Source: Acinetobacter pragensis
GTDB taxonomy: Bacteria; Pseudomonadota; Gammaproteobacteria; Pseudomonadales; Moraxellaceae
DNA: 64,000 nt
NCBI RefSeq assembly: GCF_001605895.1
Contig: NZ_LUAW01000011.1
Span: 1 to 64,000, forward strand
Direction: 5' to 3'
Position 1 is the stretch's first letter, and every line of letters begins with the position of its first letter. The notes under the pieces are model-generated. The model saw nothing but the letters and a program-made list of their open reading frames with translations, had not been told where the DNA came from and searched no databases. Shown here in pieces: positions 8,108 through 17,295 of this stretch. Position numbers and translations under genes: made by a program.

Positions 8108-8184
8108 ACTATCACAGGAGACTTTGTTAAACAGATTATATCTGAAAAATAACGAAGTACTCCAAGTTTATTAAAGGAAGGACT

Positions 8185-8778
8185 ATGGAGACTAAATTAA
8201 AAAATATTGCTGAGATTTATACAGGGTTTACACAACGCCCCCTTGAGAAACCAGCAGTGACTTTTGATGTAAAAGCAATTCAAATTAAAGATTTATCCAA
8301 AGATCAAGTAGTTATTTCAGAAAATCAATGGTCAGAACTTGAATGGGCTTACGACTCAAGACCTCAATATTTGAAATATAACTCGATTATTGTGGTCGCT
8401 CGTGGAGAGCCAAAAGCCTATGTATTCAAAGGTAATGAATCAGATCAAGTTGTAGTAAGTAATCAATTTATTGTAGTGAATCTCAAAGTAGATAGCCTAA
8501 AGCCAGAATTTTTAGCTTGGTACTTTAATCATTCACAAGCAATGCGATCTTATTTTGAAATGAATAGTCGAGGATCATTGCTCATGATGCTCAGTATTTC
8601 GACCTTAAAAGAAGCTGAAATAGTTATTCCCTCTATGTTTCAACAAGAAGAGATTCTTCGACTTGCCGAAGAAGCACACAATGAAGCTTTAATATTCAAA
8701 CAATTGACAGCTTTAAGAGCTGAATACAATCAAGCGAAGAGCGAACAAATTTTAGTGCAAGCCAAAGTGGCGCAATAA
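8185..8778 (+). CDS. Half-sized HsdS-like specificity protein
   Basis: The 197-residue product resembles one half of a type I specificity subunit: a single target-recognition-like domain (LKNIAEIYTGFTQRPLE at the N-terminus, SIIVVARGEPKAYVFKG near 73-89, and LKPEFLAWYFNHSQAMRSYF), then a helical spacer from about residue 153 (QQEEILRLAEEAHNEALIFKQLTALRAEYNQ). Ordinary HsdS has two such halves. The AAAGGAAGGAC ribosome site precedes the ATG. It is the first gene of the operon, 28 bases before hsdM. It might dimerise to give an alternative specificity, pair with the full HsdS, or modulate the complex; which of these holds cannot be told from sequence. Confidence 0.7.
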   Translation: METKLKNIAEIYTGFTQRPLEKPAVTFDVKAIQIKDLSKDQVVISENQWSELEWAYDSRPQYLKYNSIIVVARGEPKAYVFKGNESDQVVVSNQFIVVNLKVDSLKPEFLAWYFNHSQAMRSYFEMNSRGSLLMMLSISTLKEAEIVIPSMFQQEEILRLAEEAHNEALIFKQLTALRAEYNQAKSEQILVQAKVAQ

Positions 8779-8806
8779 ACCGAATTTTTGAATTGGAGAA
8801 ATGAAA

Positions 8807-11044
8807 ATGACAAATGAAGTAAATCAACACTCACAACATGGCAAAATTGTAGGATTAGTTTGGAGTATTGCCAATATTATTCGTGGACCTTATCGTCCAC
8901 CGCAGTATCGTCGTGTGATGTTGCCGTTAATTGTATTAGGGCGTTTTGATGCGATTCTTGCACCGTATGCAGATGAGATGAAAGCATGCTATGAAAAAGC
9001 TGTGGCGAATTTGCAAGATAAAACCCCAAATGTCTTTTTACAAAAGCAGTTGAGCCAAATTGCGGATAAAGATCGTAAGCAAAATCTTTATAACATCAGT
9101 GGTTTTAATCTACAAAAACTGCTAGATGATCCAGATCAATTTACGGCAAATTTAACAAAATACATTGATGGTTTCTCACCTAAAGCGAAGGATATCTTTG
9201 CCAAGTTTGAATTTGCTAAAGAAATTGAAAAACTTGATGATGCAAACCGTTTATATAAAGTCTTTCAAGAGTTTCGTAATGGTTTGGTTGAATCAGGTTT
9301 AAGCCTTGCGCCTAGTAGTGTAAGTAACTTACAAATGGGCTACCTATTTGAAGAGTTAGTACGTAAGTTTAATGAACAAGCCAATGAAGAAGCTGGGGAT
9401 CACTTTACGCCTCGTGAAGTGATTGAACTGATGGTTAATTTGATCTTTGAAGAAGATCAGGACGAACTTGTTAAAGCAGGTGTACACCGTAGTATTTACG
9501 ACCCTACGGCAGGTACGGGCGGGATGTTGTCTGAGTCTGAAAAGTTTCTCAAAAAATACAATGACAAGATTAGCCTTGATATGTATGGACAAGAGTATAA
9601 CCCTGAGTCATACGCCATCTGTTGTTCTGACTTGTTGATTAAAGATGAACCTGCTGAAAACATTGTGTATGGCGATACGCTTGGTGTGAAAAATGCCAAG
9701 GAAAAAGATGGTTATGTTCCTCGTGATGGTCATGCAGATAAAGACTTTCACTATATGTTCTCAAATCCTCCTTTTGGTGTGGAATGGAAAAACCAAAAAG
9801 AATTTATTGATGAGGAAGAGAAGCAAGGCTTTTCAGGTCGCTTTGGTGCAGGCTTACCACGTATCAATGATGGATCATTATTGTTCGCTCAACACATGAT
9901 TTCTAAAATGAAGCCTTCGCCTGAAAATGGTGGGGAAGGCTCACGTATTGCTGTGGTATTTAATGGTTCGCCATTATTCACAGGTGATGCAGGCAGTGGT
10001 GAAAGTAATATTCGTCGTTGGATTATCGAAAATGACTGGCTTGAAGCGATTATCGCTTTGCCTGATCAGATGTTCTATAACACGGGTATCTATACTTATG
10101 TTTGGATTATTTCGAACAAAAAATCTGAACAGCGTAAAGGCAAAGTGCAGTTGATAGATGGTACGGCGCATTATCAGAAAATGGCGAAAAGCTTAGGTAA
10201 CAAGCGTCATGAGTTATCTAAAGACCATATTGCTGAACTGACGAAGTTCTATTCGAAATTTAAAGATCAAGACACCAGTGCAATGATTCAAACCAAAGCT
10301 GGTGAAGCGAAGGTGTGTTCGAAGATTTTTAATAATCAAGATTTTGGTTATTTGAAGCTGACTGTAGAACGTCCATTGCGTTTGAACTTTATGATTTCTG
10401 CTGAACGTATTGCCTTGTTAGATCAGCAATCTGCATTTGAAAACTTGGCAAAGAGTAAGAAAGTAAAAGATACTGCTGAAATTTCGAAGGAAGAGCAAAC
10501 AGGTCGTTTACAACAGGAAGCGATTAAAAAGGCACTTACAGCAAAAATTTCTGATCAGGTTTGGAAGAATCGTGATGAATTTTTAAAAGTCCTTGATCCA
10601 ATTTTGAAGGGATTAAGCTTTAAGCTTGGCGCACCTGTGAAGAAAGCGATTTTGGAAGCATTGTCTGAACGTGATCAGACTGCGGATGTCTGCAAAGACA
10701 GTAAAGGGAATATTGAGCCAGATACGCAATTGCGTGATACAGAGCTTGTTTCATTCCCTGAACATCTGACTTTACCTTTACCTGTAAATTATGACAAAGA
10801 GCCTGACTTATCTGAGTTGTTACCATTGGTTACAGCGCACTGTGAAGCTTATTTAAAAGCGGAAGTTTTACCGCACGTGGCTGATGCGTGGATTGATTAT
10901 AGTAAAACCAAAGTGGGTTATGAAATTCCAATTAACCGTCATTTCTATGTCTATGAGCCACCACGTCCTTTGGAGGAAATTAAGTCTGAGATTGTTCAGC
11001 TTGAGCAGGAGATCATGCAGATGTTAGGAGGTTTGTCTGCATGA
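8807..11044 (+). CDS. hsdM: Type I restriction-modification DNA adenine methyltransferase, HsdM
   Basis: The 745-residue protein has the N-terminal helical HsdM domain (VMLPLIVLGRFDAIL), AdoMet motif I DPTAGTGG (about 232-239) and catalytic motif IV NPPFG (about 320-324) of N6-adenine methylases. It methylates the host's target sites and forms the M2S core of the complex. It is longer than the usual ~500 residues; the ~200 extra residues at the C-terminus are helical and also seen in other large HsdM proteins. I prefer the ATG at 8807 over the one at 8801 because TTGGAG lies 8 bases before it and only 2 before the other. Its end overlaps hsdS by 4 bases (ATGA). Confidence 0.92.
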   Translation: MTNEVNQHSQHGKIVGLVWSIANIIRGPYRPPQYRRVMLPLIVLGRFDAILAPYADEMKACYEKAVANLQDKTPNVFLQKQLSQIADKDRKQNLYNISGFNLQKLLDDPDQFTANLTKYIDGFSPKAKDIFAKFEFAKEIEKLDDANRLYKVFQEFRNGLVESGLSLAPSSVSNLQMGYLFEELVRKFNEQANEEAGDHFTPREVIELMVNLIFEEDQDELVKAGVHRSIYDPTAGTGGMLSESEKFLKKYNDKISLDMYGQEYNPESYAICCSDLLIKDEPAENIVYGDTLGVKNAKEKDGYVPRDGHADKDFHYMFSNPPFGVEWKNQKEFIDEEEKQGFSGRFGAGLPRINDGSLLFAQHMISKMKPSPENGGEGSRIAVVFNGSPLFTGDAGSGESNIRRWIIENDWLEAIIALPDQMFYNTGIYTYVWIISNKKSEQRKGKVQLIDGTAHYQKMAKSLGNKRHELSKDHIAELTKFYSKFKDQDTSAMIQTKAGEAKVCSKIFNNQDFGYLKLTVERPLRLNFMISAERIALLDQQSAFENLAKSKKVKDTAEISKEEQTGRLQQEAIKKALTAKISDQVWKNRDEFLKVLDPILKGLSFKLGAPVKKAILEALSERDQTADVCKDSKGNIEPDTQLRDTELVSFPEHLTLPLPVNYDKEPDLSELLPLVTAHCEAYLKAEVLPHVADAWIDYSKTKVGYEIPINRHFYVYEPPRPLEEIKSEIVQLEQEIMQMLGGLSA

Positions 11045-12273
11045 GTCAGTTACCACGTTACGAAAGTTATAAGGATAGTGGCGTGCAATGGTTAGGGGAA
11101 ATCCCTAGCCATTGGGATGTTAAACGCATGAAATTTGTAGTCGCTAATGTCGGGGATAAAATTGATGCCAAAGAATCTGATCTTAGATATTTTGGTTTAG
11201 AAAATATTGAATCATTTACAGGTAAATTACTTGATTCAGTAGAGCTTGAAAGTGAGGGGATAGGTCATAGATTCCAAAAGGATGATGTACTATTTGGTAA
11301 GTTAAGACCATATTTAGCTAAAGTTTTTTTAGCTCAAGAAGAAGGTTTATCATCTACCGAAGCTTTGGTGTTTAGATCTTCTGAAGTAATTTATCCAAAG
11401 TTTTTAAGTTATTACTGTTTATCGCAAGATTTCATTAATGAAGTTAATGGAACAACTTTTGGTTCTAAAATGCCTCGAGCAAGTTGGGATGAAATTTCTT
11501 CATTTAGAATAGTTTACCCAAGCTTAGATGAACAAAAAATCATTGCAGATTTTTTAGATAAACGTCTTGCCCAAGTTGATGCTTTAATTTCTAAGCAAGA
11601 AATTTTATTGGAGAAATTGGCTGAACAACGTGTGGCTTTGATTTCTCATGCAGTGACTAAGGGTTTAAATCCTGATGTAGAGTTGAAAGACAGCAGAGAT
11701 GTTTTTTTTGGGAAAATTCCAAAGCATTGGAAATTAATAGCATTACATTTCATTGTCAGATTAATCAGTGGGGATAGTATTACTGCATTAGATTTTGTAG
11801 CAGATGGTGATTATCCAGTTTATGGTGGAAATGGTTTTAGAGGATATATTGATAGATATACCCATCAAGGTAATTATGTGCTAATTGGTCGTCAAGGTGC
11901 TTTGTGTGGAAACATTAACTTTGCCTCAGGTTATTTTTTTGCAACGGAGCATGCAGTTGTAGTTAATCCATTGATAGACCTAAATTACAAATGGTTAGGA
12001 TTTCTATTAATGGCAATGAATTTGAATCAATACTCAACAACTGCTGCTCAACCTGGGATATCTGCAGAAGTTATTGGTCGATTAAAAATCTTACTTCCTG
12101 AAATCGAAGAGCAAAATCAAATTGCTGATTTTATTGAAACAGAGCTACGAGGTATAGAAGAGTTGAAAAATAAAGCTATTGTCTTAAAAAATAAGTTAAA
12201 GGAATATCGCTCAACCTTAATCACCCAAGTGGTGACAGGGAAGATCGATGTTCGAAATCTTAAAGTAAACTAA
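11041..12273 (+). CDS. hsdS: Type I restriction-modification specificity subunit, HsdS
   Basis: The 410-residue protein has the usual two-fold plan. The first target-recognition domain begins SGVQWLGEIPSHWDVKR (about 13-29) and ends in a conserved helix (LDEQKIIADFLDKRLAQVDAL). The second begins FFGKIPKHWKLIAL (about 222) and ends with IEEQNQIADFIETELRGIEEL and LKEYRSTLITQVVTGKIDV. Each domain reads one half of a bipartite target. The recognition sequence cannot be predicted here. It overlaps hsdM by 4 bases, a sign of coupled translation. The half-sized HsdS-like gene at the head of the operon makes this the second specificity protein. Confidence 0.92.
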   Translation: MSQLPRYESYKDSGVQWLGEIPSHWDVKRMKFVVANVGDKIDAKESDLRYFGLENIESFTGKLLDSVELESEGIGHRFQKDDVLFGKLRPYLAKVFLAQEEGLSSTEALVFRSSEVIYPKFLSYYCLSQDFINEVNGTTFGSKMPRASWDEISSFRIVYPSLDEQKIIADFLDKRLAQVDALISKQEILLEKLAEQRVALISHAVTKGLNPDVELKDSRDVFFGKIPKHWKLIALHFIVRLISGDSITALDFVADGDYPVYGGNGFRGYIDRYTHQGNYVLIGRQGALCGNINFASGYFFATEHAVVVNPLIDLNYKWLGFLLMAMNLNQYSTTAAQPGISAEVIGRLKILLPEIEEQNQIADFIETELRGIEELKNKAIVLKNKLKEYRSTLITQVVTGKIDVRNLKVN

Positions 12274-12308
12274 AAAATCATTGGGTCATATTTTTTTGGG
12301 GAAATGTC

Positions 12309-15300
12309 ATGCATAGCGAATATTATTTTGAACAAGCTATAGAACACAGCTTAACAACAGATGGAGGCTATGTAAAAGGCAACCCTAAAGACTATGATCC
12401 AAGACTTGCTTTATTCCCCAGAGATATCGTTGCCTTTATTCAGGAAACGCAACCAAAAACTTGGGACAGAATTTATAGTTCATGCCAAGAAGAAACAGCA
12501 AATCGTATTGTCAATGATTTAGCACATGCCTTAGATACCGAAGGTGCTCTATCGGTTTTACGCCAAGGCTTTAGATGCTTTGGTAAAAAAATTAAAATGG
12601 CTTACTTTGCACCCAATACCAGCATCAATAAAACCACTCAAGAACAATATGATGCAAACGTACTTAAATGTACACGTCAGCTCCATACGGAATTTAATGA
12701 AATTCCAGATATGGTGCTTTCGTTAAATGGTATTCCATTGATCACGCTTGAACTTAAAAATGAGTTTTCAGCATCAGGCTGGAATGTGGAAGATGCCAAA
12801 ATTCAATTTAAAAAAGATCGGAATGCCAAAGGACGTTTATTTGACTTTAAAAAGCGCACCTTGGTTCATTTTGCAGTAGATACCTGCGATGTCTATATGA
12901 CCACGAAGTTGGATGGGGAAAATACGTTTTTTCTACCTTTCAACAAAGGTTATTTAAACGGTAAAGGTAATCCACCTGTAGAAGGTGATGTGCGCACGCA
13001 TTATCTGTGGACTGAAACTTTAGCTCGTCATAGCTTTATGGAAATCTTTGCTCGATACATGCATTTGAGTGTAGAAACCAAAAAAATTAGAACTGAAACT
13101 GGTTTTCGATATATCGAAAAAGAAACCGTGATTTTCCCACGTTACCATCAATTAGATGCTGTGCGTAAACTCACAAAACACAGTAAAGCCAATGGTTCAG
13201 GTCATAACTACTTAATTCAGCACTCAGCAGGTTCAGGCAAATCAAATACCATTGCTTGGCTCGCACATCAATTGGCATCGATGCACAATGCGGACAATCA
13301 AAAAATTTTTAATTCCATTATTGTGATTACTGACCGTATTGTACTTGATCGACAGTTACAAGAAACCATTGCACAGTTTGAGCATAAAGATGGTGTGGTA
13401 CAAAAGATTGATGAGAATACGCTACAGCTTACTAATGCCTTAGCTTCGAATGTACCGATCATTATTACTACAATTCAAAAATTTCCATACATCATGCAAT
13501 CTATTCGTACCCAAGCGAAAAAAGGAATTAAGGTTGATTTGAGTACAGAAGGTAAGAATTTCGCTGTTATTGTCGATGAAGCCCACAGTTCACAAAGTGG
13601 CGAAACGGCAATGGAATTGCGCAAAATTCTCAATAAAGATGGGATTGAATCTGCAATTGCTCAAGAGTTTTTAGATGATGGCGATGAGGATGAAAGTGAA
13701 CTCACAGATGATGTGAAAAAGCATTTATTTGCAGAAGCGTCAAAGCGTAGTCGCCAGCCTAATTTAAGTTTCTTTGCCTTTACCGCTACACCAAAATGGA
13801 AAACACTCGCTTGCTTTGATGAAGCGGGTGATAACGGCGAAGCTCCGTTTCATCATTACAGTATGAAACAGGCAATTCAGGAAGGCTTCATTTTAGATGT
13901 ATTGGCAAACTACACGACTTATGAACAGTACTTTAAATTAATCAAAATCGCTGACAATGATCCAGAACTTGCAAAAAATAAAACCAAAGCCTTAATGGCT
14001 CGTTTTGTTTCCATGCATCCAAGCGTGATCGCTCAGAAAGTAGAAATTATTGTCGAGCATTTTAGAACAGTGACGATGCACCGAATTGGTGGTCGTGCCA
14101 AAGCAATGGTTGTAACGAATTCTCGTGAACAAGCAGTACGCTATAAGCTGGCATTCGATGAATATATTAAAGAAAAAAAATATACAGGGATTAAGTCTTT
14201 AGTCGCTTTTTCAGGGAAATTAGAGGTCGATGGTACTGAATATACAGAACCTAAAATGAACGGTTTTAAAGAAACTGAATTACCTGATCAATTTGACACA
14301 GATGATTATCAAGTACTCTTGGTTGCTGAAAAATATCAAACAGGATTTGATCAGCCTTTACTACACACCATGTTTGTAGATAAGAAGCTATCGGGAATTC
14401 AAGCAGTACAAACCTTATCTCGTCTGAACCGTTGTGCTTATGGTAAAGAAGATACTTTTGTATTGGACTTTGTGAATACCCATGAAGACATTTATAAAGC
14501 ATTTAAACCATTTTACGAGTTGACTAAACTTGGCGATATTCCAAATGAGCAAAAGTTGAATGAGCTTGGTCATACATTGGATCAATGGAAGTTTTACTTT
14601 GAAGTTGATTTAAATGAGTTTGCCAATATTTGGTTTAAGGATAGAAGCAAGCTAACAGGGCATGAACATAAACAGTTGAATAGTATTATTGACCGTGCTG
14701 TTGATAAATATAAGAAAATTCATCCTGATGATCTTGTACATCAACAAGAGCAACAAAAACTATTTAAAAGCCAATTACAAAGCTATTTAAATTTATATCT
14801 CTTTGTCTCGCAAATCATGGACTTTACAGATTCAGAGCATGAGCAACGATATGCGTATTTAAAAGCTTTACTACAAAAGTTGCCTAAAGGCTCTAAAGAA
14901 AATGAAGTTGATTTATCTAAAATTGTTGAACTTCAATTTTATCGACTACAGAAGTTAAGTGAAAATAGTATCGATTTAGGGCATGGTGAAGCGAATGCCT
15001 TGAAAGGTTCAACGGATGTGGGAACAGGGCAGGCAGAGTCTACAGATAATGTATCGCATCTGATTGATGAATTGAATGAGGCATTTGGTACTGATTTTAC
15101 GGTAGCTGATCAATTGTTCTTTGATCAGGTTGAGCAAGCAGCTATTGAAAATGAAGAGATAGTACAAGCGGTGAACGCAAATTCTCTAGACAGTTTTACA
15201 GAGTACTTATCTGGAAAGTTAATTGATCTGTTTCTTGTTCGACTTGCAGGAAATGAGGAAGTCTGTAATAAGGTCATGAGTACGGATGAATTGCGTAAAA

Positions 15301-15362
15301 AAGTTGCTAAGCGATTGGCGAAGCATATTTATACACGGACAAAAAAGAAAGCTTCAAAATAG
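12309..15362 (+). CDS. hsdR: Type I restriction endonuclease subunit, HsdR
   Basis: The 1017-residue protein is a DNA translocase-nuclease. An N-terminal PD-(D/E)xK nuclease core is seen as PDMVLSLNG...LITLELKNEF (about 136-152). The SF2 helicase motor has Walker A SAGSGKSN (about 305-312), the DEAH box VDEAHSSQSGE (about 421) and motif III FTATPKWKT. The C-terminal part binds the methylase core. With HsdM and HsdS it would cut unmethylated foreign DNA far from the recognition site. It starts 36 bases after hsdS and ends the operon. All key motifs are intact, so the system looks functional. Confidence 0.93.
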   Translation: MHSEYYFEQAIEHSLTTDGGYVKGNPKDYDPRLALFPRDIVAFIQETQPKTWDRIYSSCQEETANRIVNDLAHALDTEGALSVLRQGFRCFGKKIKMAYFAPNTSINKTTQEQYDANVLKCTRQLHTEFNEIPDMVLSLNGIPLITLELKNEFSASGWNVEDAKIQFKKDRNAKGRLFDFKKRTLVHFAVDTCDVYMTTKLDGENTFFLPFNKGYLNGKGNPPVEGDVRTHYLWTETLARHSFMEIFARYMHLSVETKKIRTETGFRYIEKETVIFPRYHQLDAVRKLTKHSKANGSGHNYLIQHSAGSGKSNTIAWLAHQLASMHNADNQKIFNSIIVITDRIVLDRQLQETIAQFEHKDGVVQKIDENTLQLTNALASNVPIIITTIQKFPYIMQSIRTQAKKGIKVDLSTEGKNFAVIVDEAHSSQSGETAMELRKILNKDGIESAIAQEFLDDGDEDESELTDDVKKHLFAEASKRSRQPNLSFFAFTATPKWKTLACFDEAGDNGEAPFHHYSMKQAIQEGFILDVLANYTTYEQYFKLIKIADNDPELAKNKTKALMARFVSMHPSVIAQKVEIIVEHFRTVTMHRIGGRAKAMVVTNSREQAVRYKLAFDEYIKEKKYTGIKSLVAFSGKLEVDGTEYTEPKMNGFKETELPDQFDTDDYQVLLVAEKYQTGFDQPLLHTMFVDKKLSGIQAVQTLSRLNRCAYGKEDTFVLDFVNTHEDIYKAFKPFYELTKLGDIPNEQKLNELGHTLDQWKFYFEVDLNEFANIWFKDRSKLTGHEHKQLNSIIDRAVDKYKKIHPDDLVHQQEQQKLFKSQLQSYLNLYLFVSQIMDFTDSEHEQRYAYLKALLQKLPKGSKENEVDLSKIVELQFYRLQKLSENSIDLGHGEANALKGSTDVGTGQAESTDNVSHLIDELNEAFGTDFTVADQLFFDQVEQAAIENEEIVQAVNANSLDSFTEYLSGKLIDLFLVRLAGNEEVCNKVMSTDELRKKVAKRLAKHIYTRTKKKASK

Positions 15363-15482
15363 TTCTTTTTAAAATTTCACGTCAAATTGTGCCGTGCTGT
15401 TATGAATGTTTATAGACAGTATTGCACAGTTAATTTATGTTAGCATAAGACAAGGTCAAATGGGCATAGAGGAGGGAATGTA

Positions 15483-16589
15483 ATGTCAATGCGTATCGAC
15501 ACTAACACATTGAATTATTATGTTCAAAATGCCCAAATTTCTTTGAGTGTTTTAAGAACCAAAATTAATAATTTAGATGAAATTTTAAGTGGAGAAAAAC
15601 AGCCAACTTTTAATCAGTTATCTGAAATAGCAAAAAAAATAAATGTTCCAACAGGTCTCTTATTACTAAATAAAACTATTGATATTGACATCAAACGATT
15701 GGACTTTAGGACACTTGAGTCTGATTCAATCGATGAAGCAAGTGAAGAGTTAAGAGATACGATTGCAGAAATGGAAGTCAAGCAGGAATTTTTGAAGAAT
15801 GAAATTACTGACAATTTAGATTTTGTGGGTCAATTTTCTATTGATTCCAACTTTCTAGAGGTGGCTCAAAAAATACGTAATAAGCTAGAAATTCCTTTGT
15901 TTTTTCAGAATCAAGCTGATAATCCATTAAATTATCTACGTGATAAGATTAATGATATAGGTGTATTTGTTTTTTTTAATGGAAAAGTGAAAGACAATAC
16001 ACATAGGCCTCTTAGTGTGAAGGAATTCCGAGGTTTTGTATTACTTGATCATAAAGCACCTATAATTTTTATTAATCAAAAGGATACTAAGACTGGTCAA
16101 CTTTTTACGTTAGTACATGAGTTAGTGCATATTTTTGTAGGTACTGAAGAAATATTTAATATTGTAGATACTGGTAATTATCAATTTGATCGAACTGAAG
16201 CGTTTATAAATAAAGTAACAGCAGAAATTTTAGTTCCCCAAAAGGTTTTCTTAGAGTTTAATTCAACTGATAGTAATTTTTTAGCTAGAAAATTTAAAGT
16301 CAGTGAATTTGTAATTGTTAGAAGGTTATTAGACTTAAATAAGATCACACGTGAAGAATACCTGAATCGGACTATAGACCTAAAGGAAAACCTTGAGCGT
16401 TTTTTACCAAGTGAATCTAATGGTGGAAGTTATACAAATAATATTAGATTTAGAGTCGATAATAGATTTTTCAGATATGTAATGAATGCAGTAAATCATG
16501 ATCGTATTTCTTATACAGATGCATTTAATATTGTAGGTGTTGGTTTTAAAGGATATAAAATTTTGATGAATAGAGGTGGCAATGACTAA
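15483..16589 (+). CDS. XRE/ImmA-IrrE family protein (HTH plus zinc peptidase)
   Basis: The 368-residue protein has a degenerate HTH of the XRE kind in its first ~60 residues (TLNYYVQNAQISLSVLRTKI, then QPTFNQLSEIAKKINVPTGLLLL) and a DUF955/ImmA-type metallopeptidase domain with HELVH in TLVHELVHIFVG (about 210-221) and the downstream helix EAFINKVTAEILVP carrying the expected glutamate. Relatives cleave phage or ICE repressors, or act as antitoxins. GGAGGG lies 7 bases before the ATG. Its 3' end overlaps the PIN-domain gene by 8 bases, so the two are one unit, most simply a toxin-antitoxin or element-control pair. Confidence 0.8.
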   Translation: MSMRIDTNTLNYYVQNAQISLSVLRTKINNLDEILSGEKQPTFNQLSEIAKKINVPTGLLLLNKTIDIDIKRLDFRTLESDSIDEASEELRDTIAEMEVKQEFLKNEITDNLDFVGQFSIDSNFLEVAQKIRNKLEIPLFFQNQADNPLNYLRDKINDIGVFVFFNGKVKDNTHRPLSVKEFRGFVLLDHKAPIIFINQKDTKTGQLFTLVHELVHIFVGTEEIFNIVDTGNYQFDRTEAFINKVTAEILVPQKVFLEFNSTDSNFLARKFKVSEFVIVRRLLDLNKITREEYLNRTIDLKENLERFLPSESNGGSYTNNIRFRVDNRFFRYVMNAVNHDRISYTDAFNIVGVGFKGYKILMNRGGND

Positions 16590-17088
16590 ATATTTATTGG
16601 ACACTAATATTTATATCAATTTTTATGAAAGATATTATCAATTTGATTTCTTCCCAAGTTTTTGGGAGAAAATTAAAGTCATCATCAATTCACAAGTAGT
16701 ACTTCCAGATATTGTAGTTAATGAACATTATCAAGATGAACGTTTTAAAAAATGGCTTGAAGATAACTTTACAGGCGCCTCTTGTAGATATAAAGATTAT
16801 GCTGATTTATGGGGTGAAGTTATTCAACATATTGCAACTCATGATTGTTATAGTGAAAAAGCTTTAACAAATGACAAAAGTTGGACACGTGAAAAAATAG
16901 CTGATGGCTGGTTGGTTGCTATAGCAAAAAAAGATAATTTAGTAATTGTAACAAGTGAAACTAAGAATTTTAATTTAAATAAAAACCAACCAACACAAAG
17001 TCCTAAAGTTCCTGATATTGCTAATGATCTTGGTATTCGCTGTATAGACATGAACACTTTTTTTCAAGAGATTGGTTTGAAAATTTAG
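16582..17088 (+). CDS. DUF4411 PIN-domain protein (predicted RNase toxin)
   Basis: The 168-residue protein begins with the PIN signature KYLLDTNIYI (Asp and Asn near residues 7-9). It has a second acidic position in VVLPDIVVNEHY and a third cluster (EKIADGWLVAIAKKDNLVIVTSE) matching the conserved PIN motif with Asp and Glu. PIN domains of this sort are Mg-dependent ribonucleases. I take the ATG at 16582: AGAGGTGG lies just before it, and it overlaps the stop of the ImmA-type gene (ATGACTAA). A start two codons earlier (16576) is possible. Partnered with the upstream XRE/ImmA protein it forms a predicted toxin-antitoxin pair; toxicity is inferred. Confidence 0.78.
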   Translation: MTKYLLDTNIYINFYERYYQFDFFPSFWEKIKVIINSQVVLPDIVVNEHYQDERFKKWLEDNFTGASCRYKDYADLWGEVIQHIATHDCYSEKALTNDKSWTREKIADGWLVAIAKKDNLVIVTSETKNFNLNKNQPTQSPKVPDIANDLGIRCIDMNTFFQEIGLKI

Positions 17089-17295
17089 AGATAATAGACT
17101 TCTTGCTTTAGTCAAAATTTAAACAGCCTAAAGCTACATTTAATAAGGTTTTAGCCAGTTCAAAAATTAGGTAAACGATACTTTCGCAAGAGGTCTAATA
17201 TTTCTATAATTTATTTATAACCAGTCAATTGAATTTGAATATTTTAAAAATAGGTTTTAATTAATTTGAAAGCTATAAGCTTAGTTGAATAAATA

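Noticed and set aside
7991-8132. Integron attC-like site: GTTAAAC near 8126 paired with a complementary CTTTAAC upstream, 142 bases apart
   Set aside because: The left box lacks the required purine, the enclosed DNA folds as several separate hairpins instead of one imperfect stem, and no integron integrase or cassette array is present.
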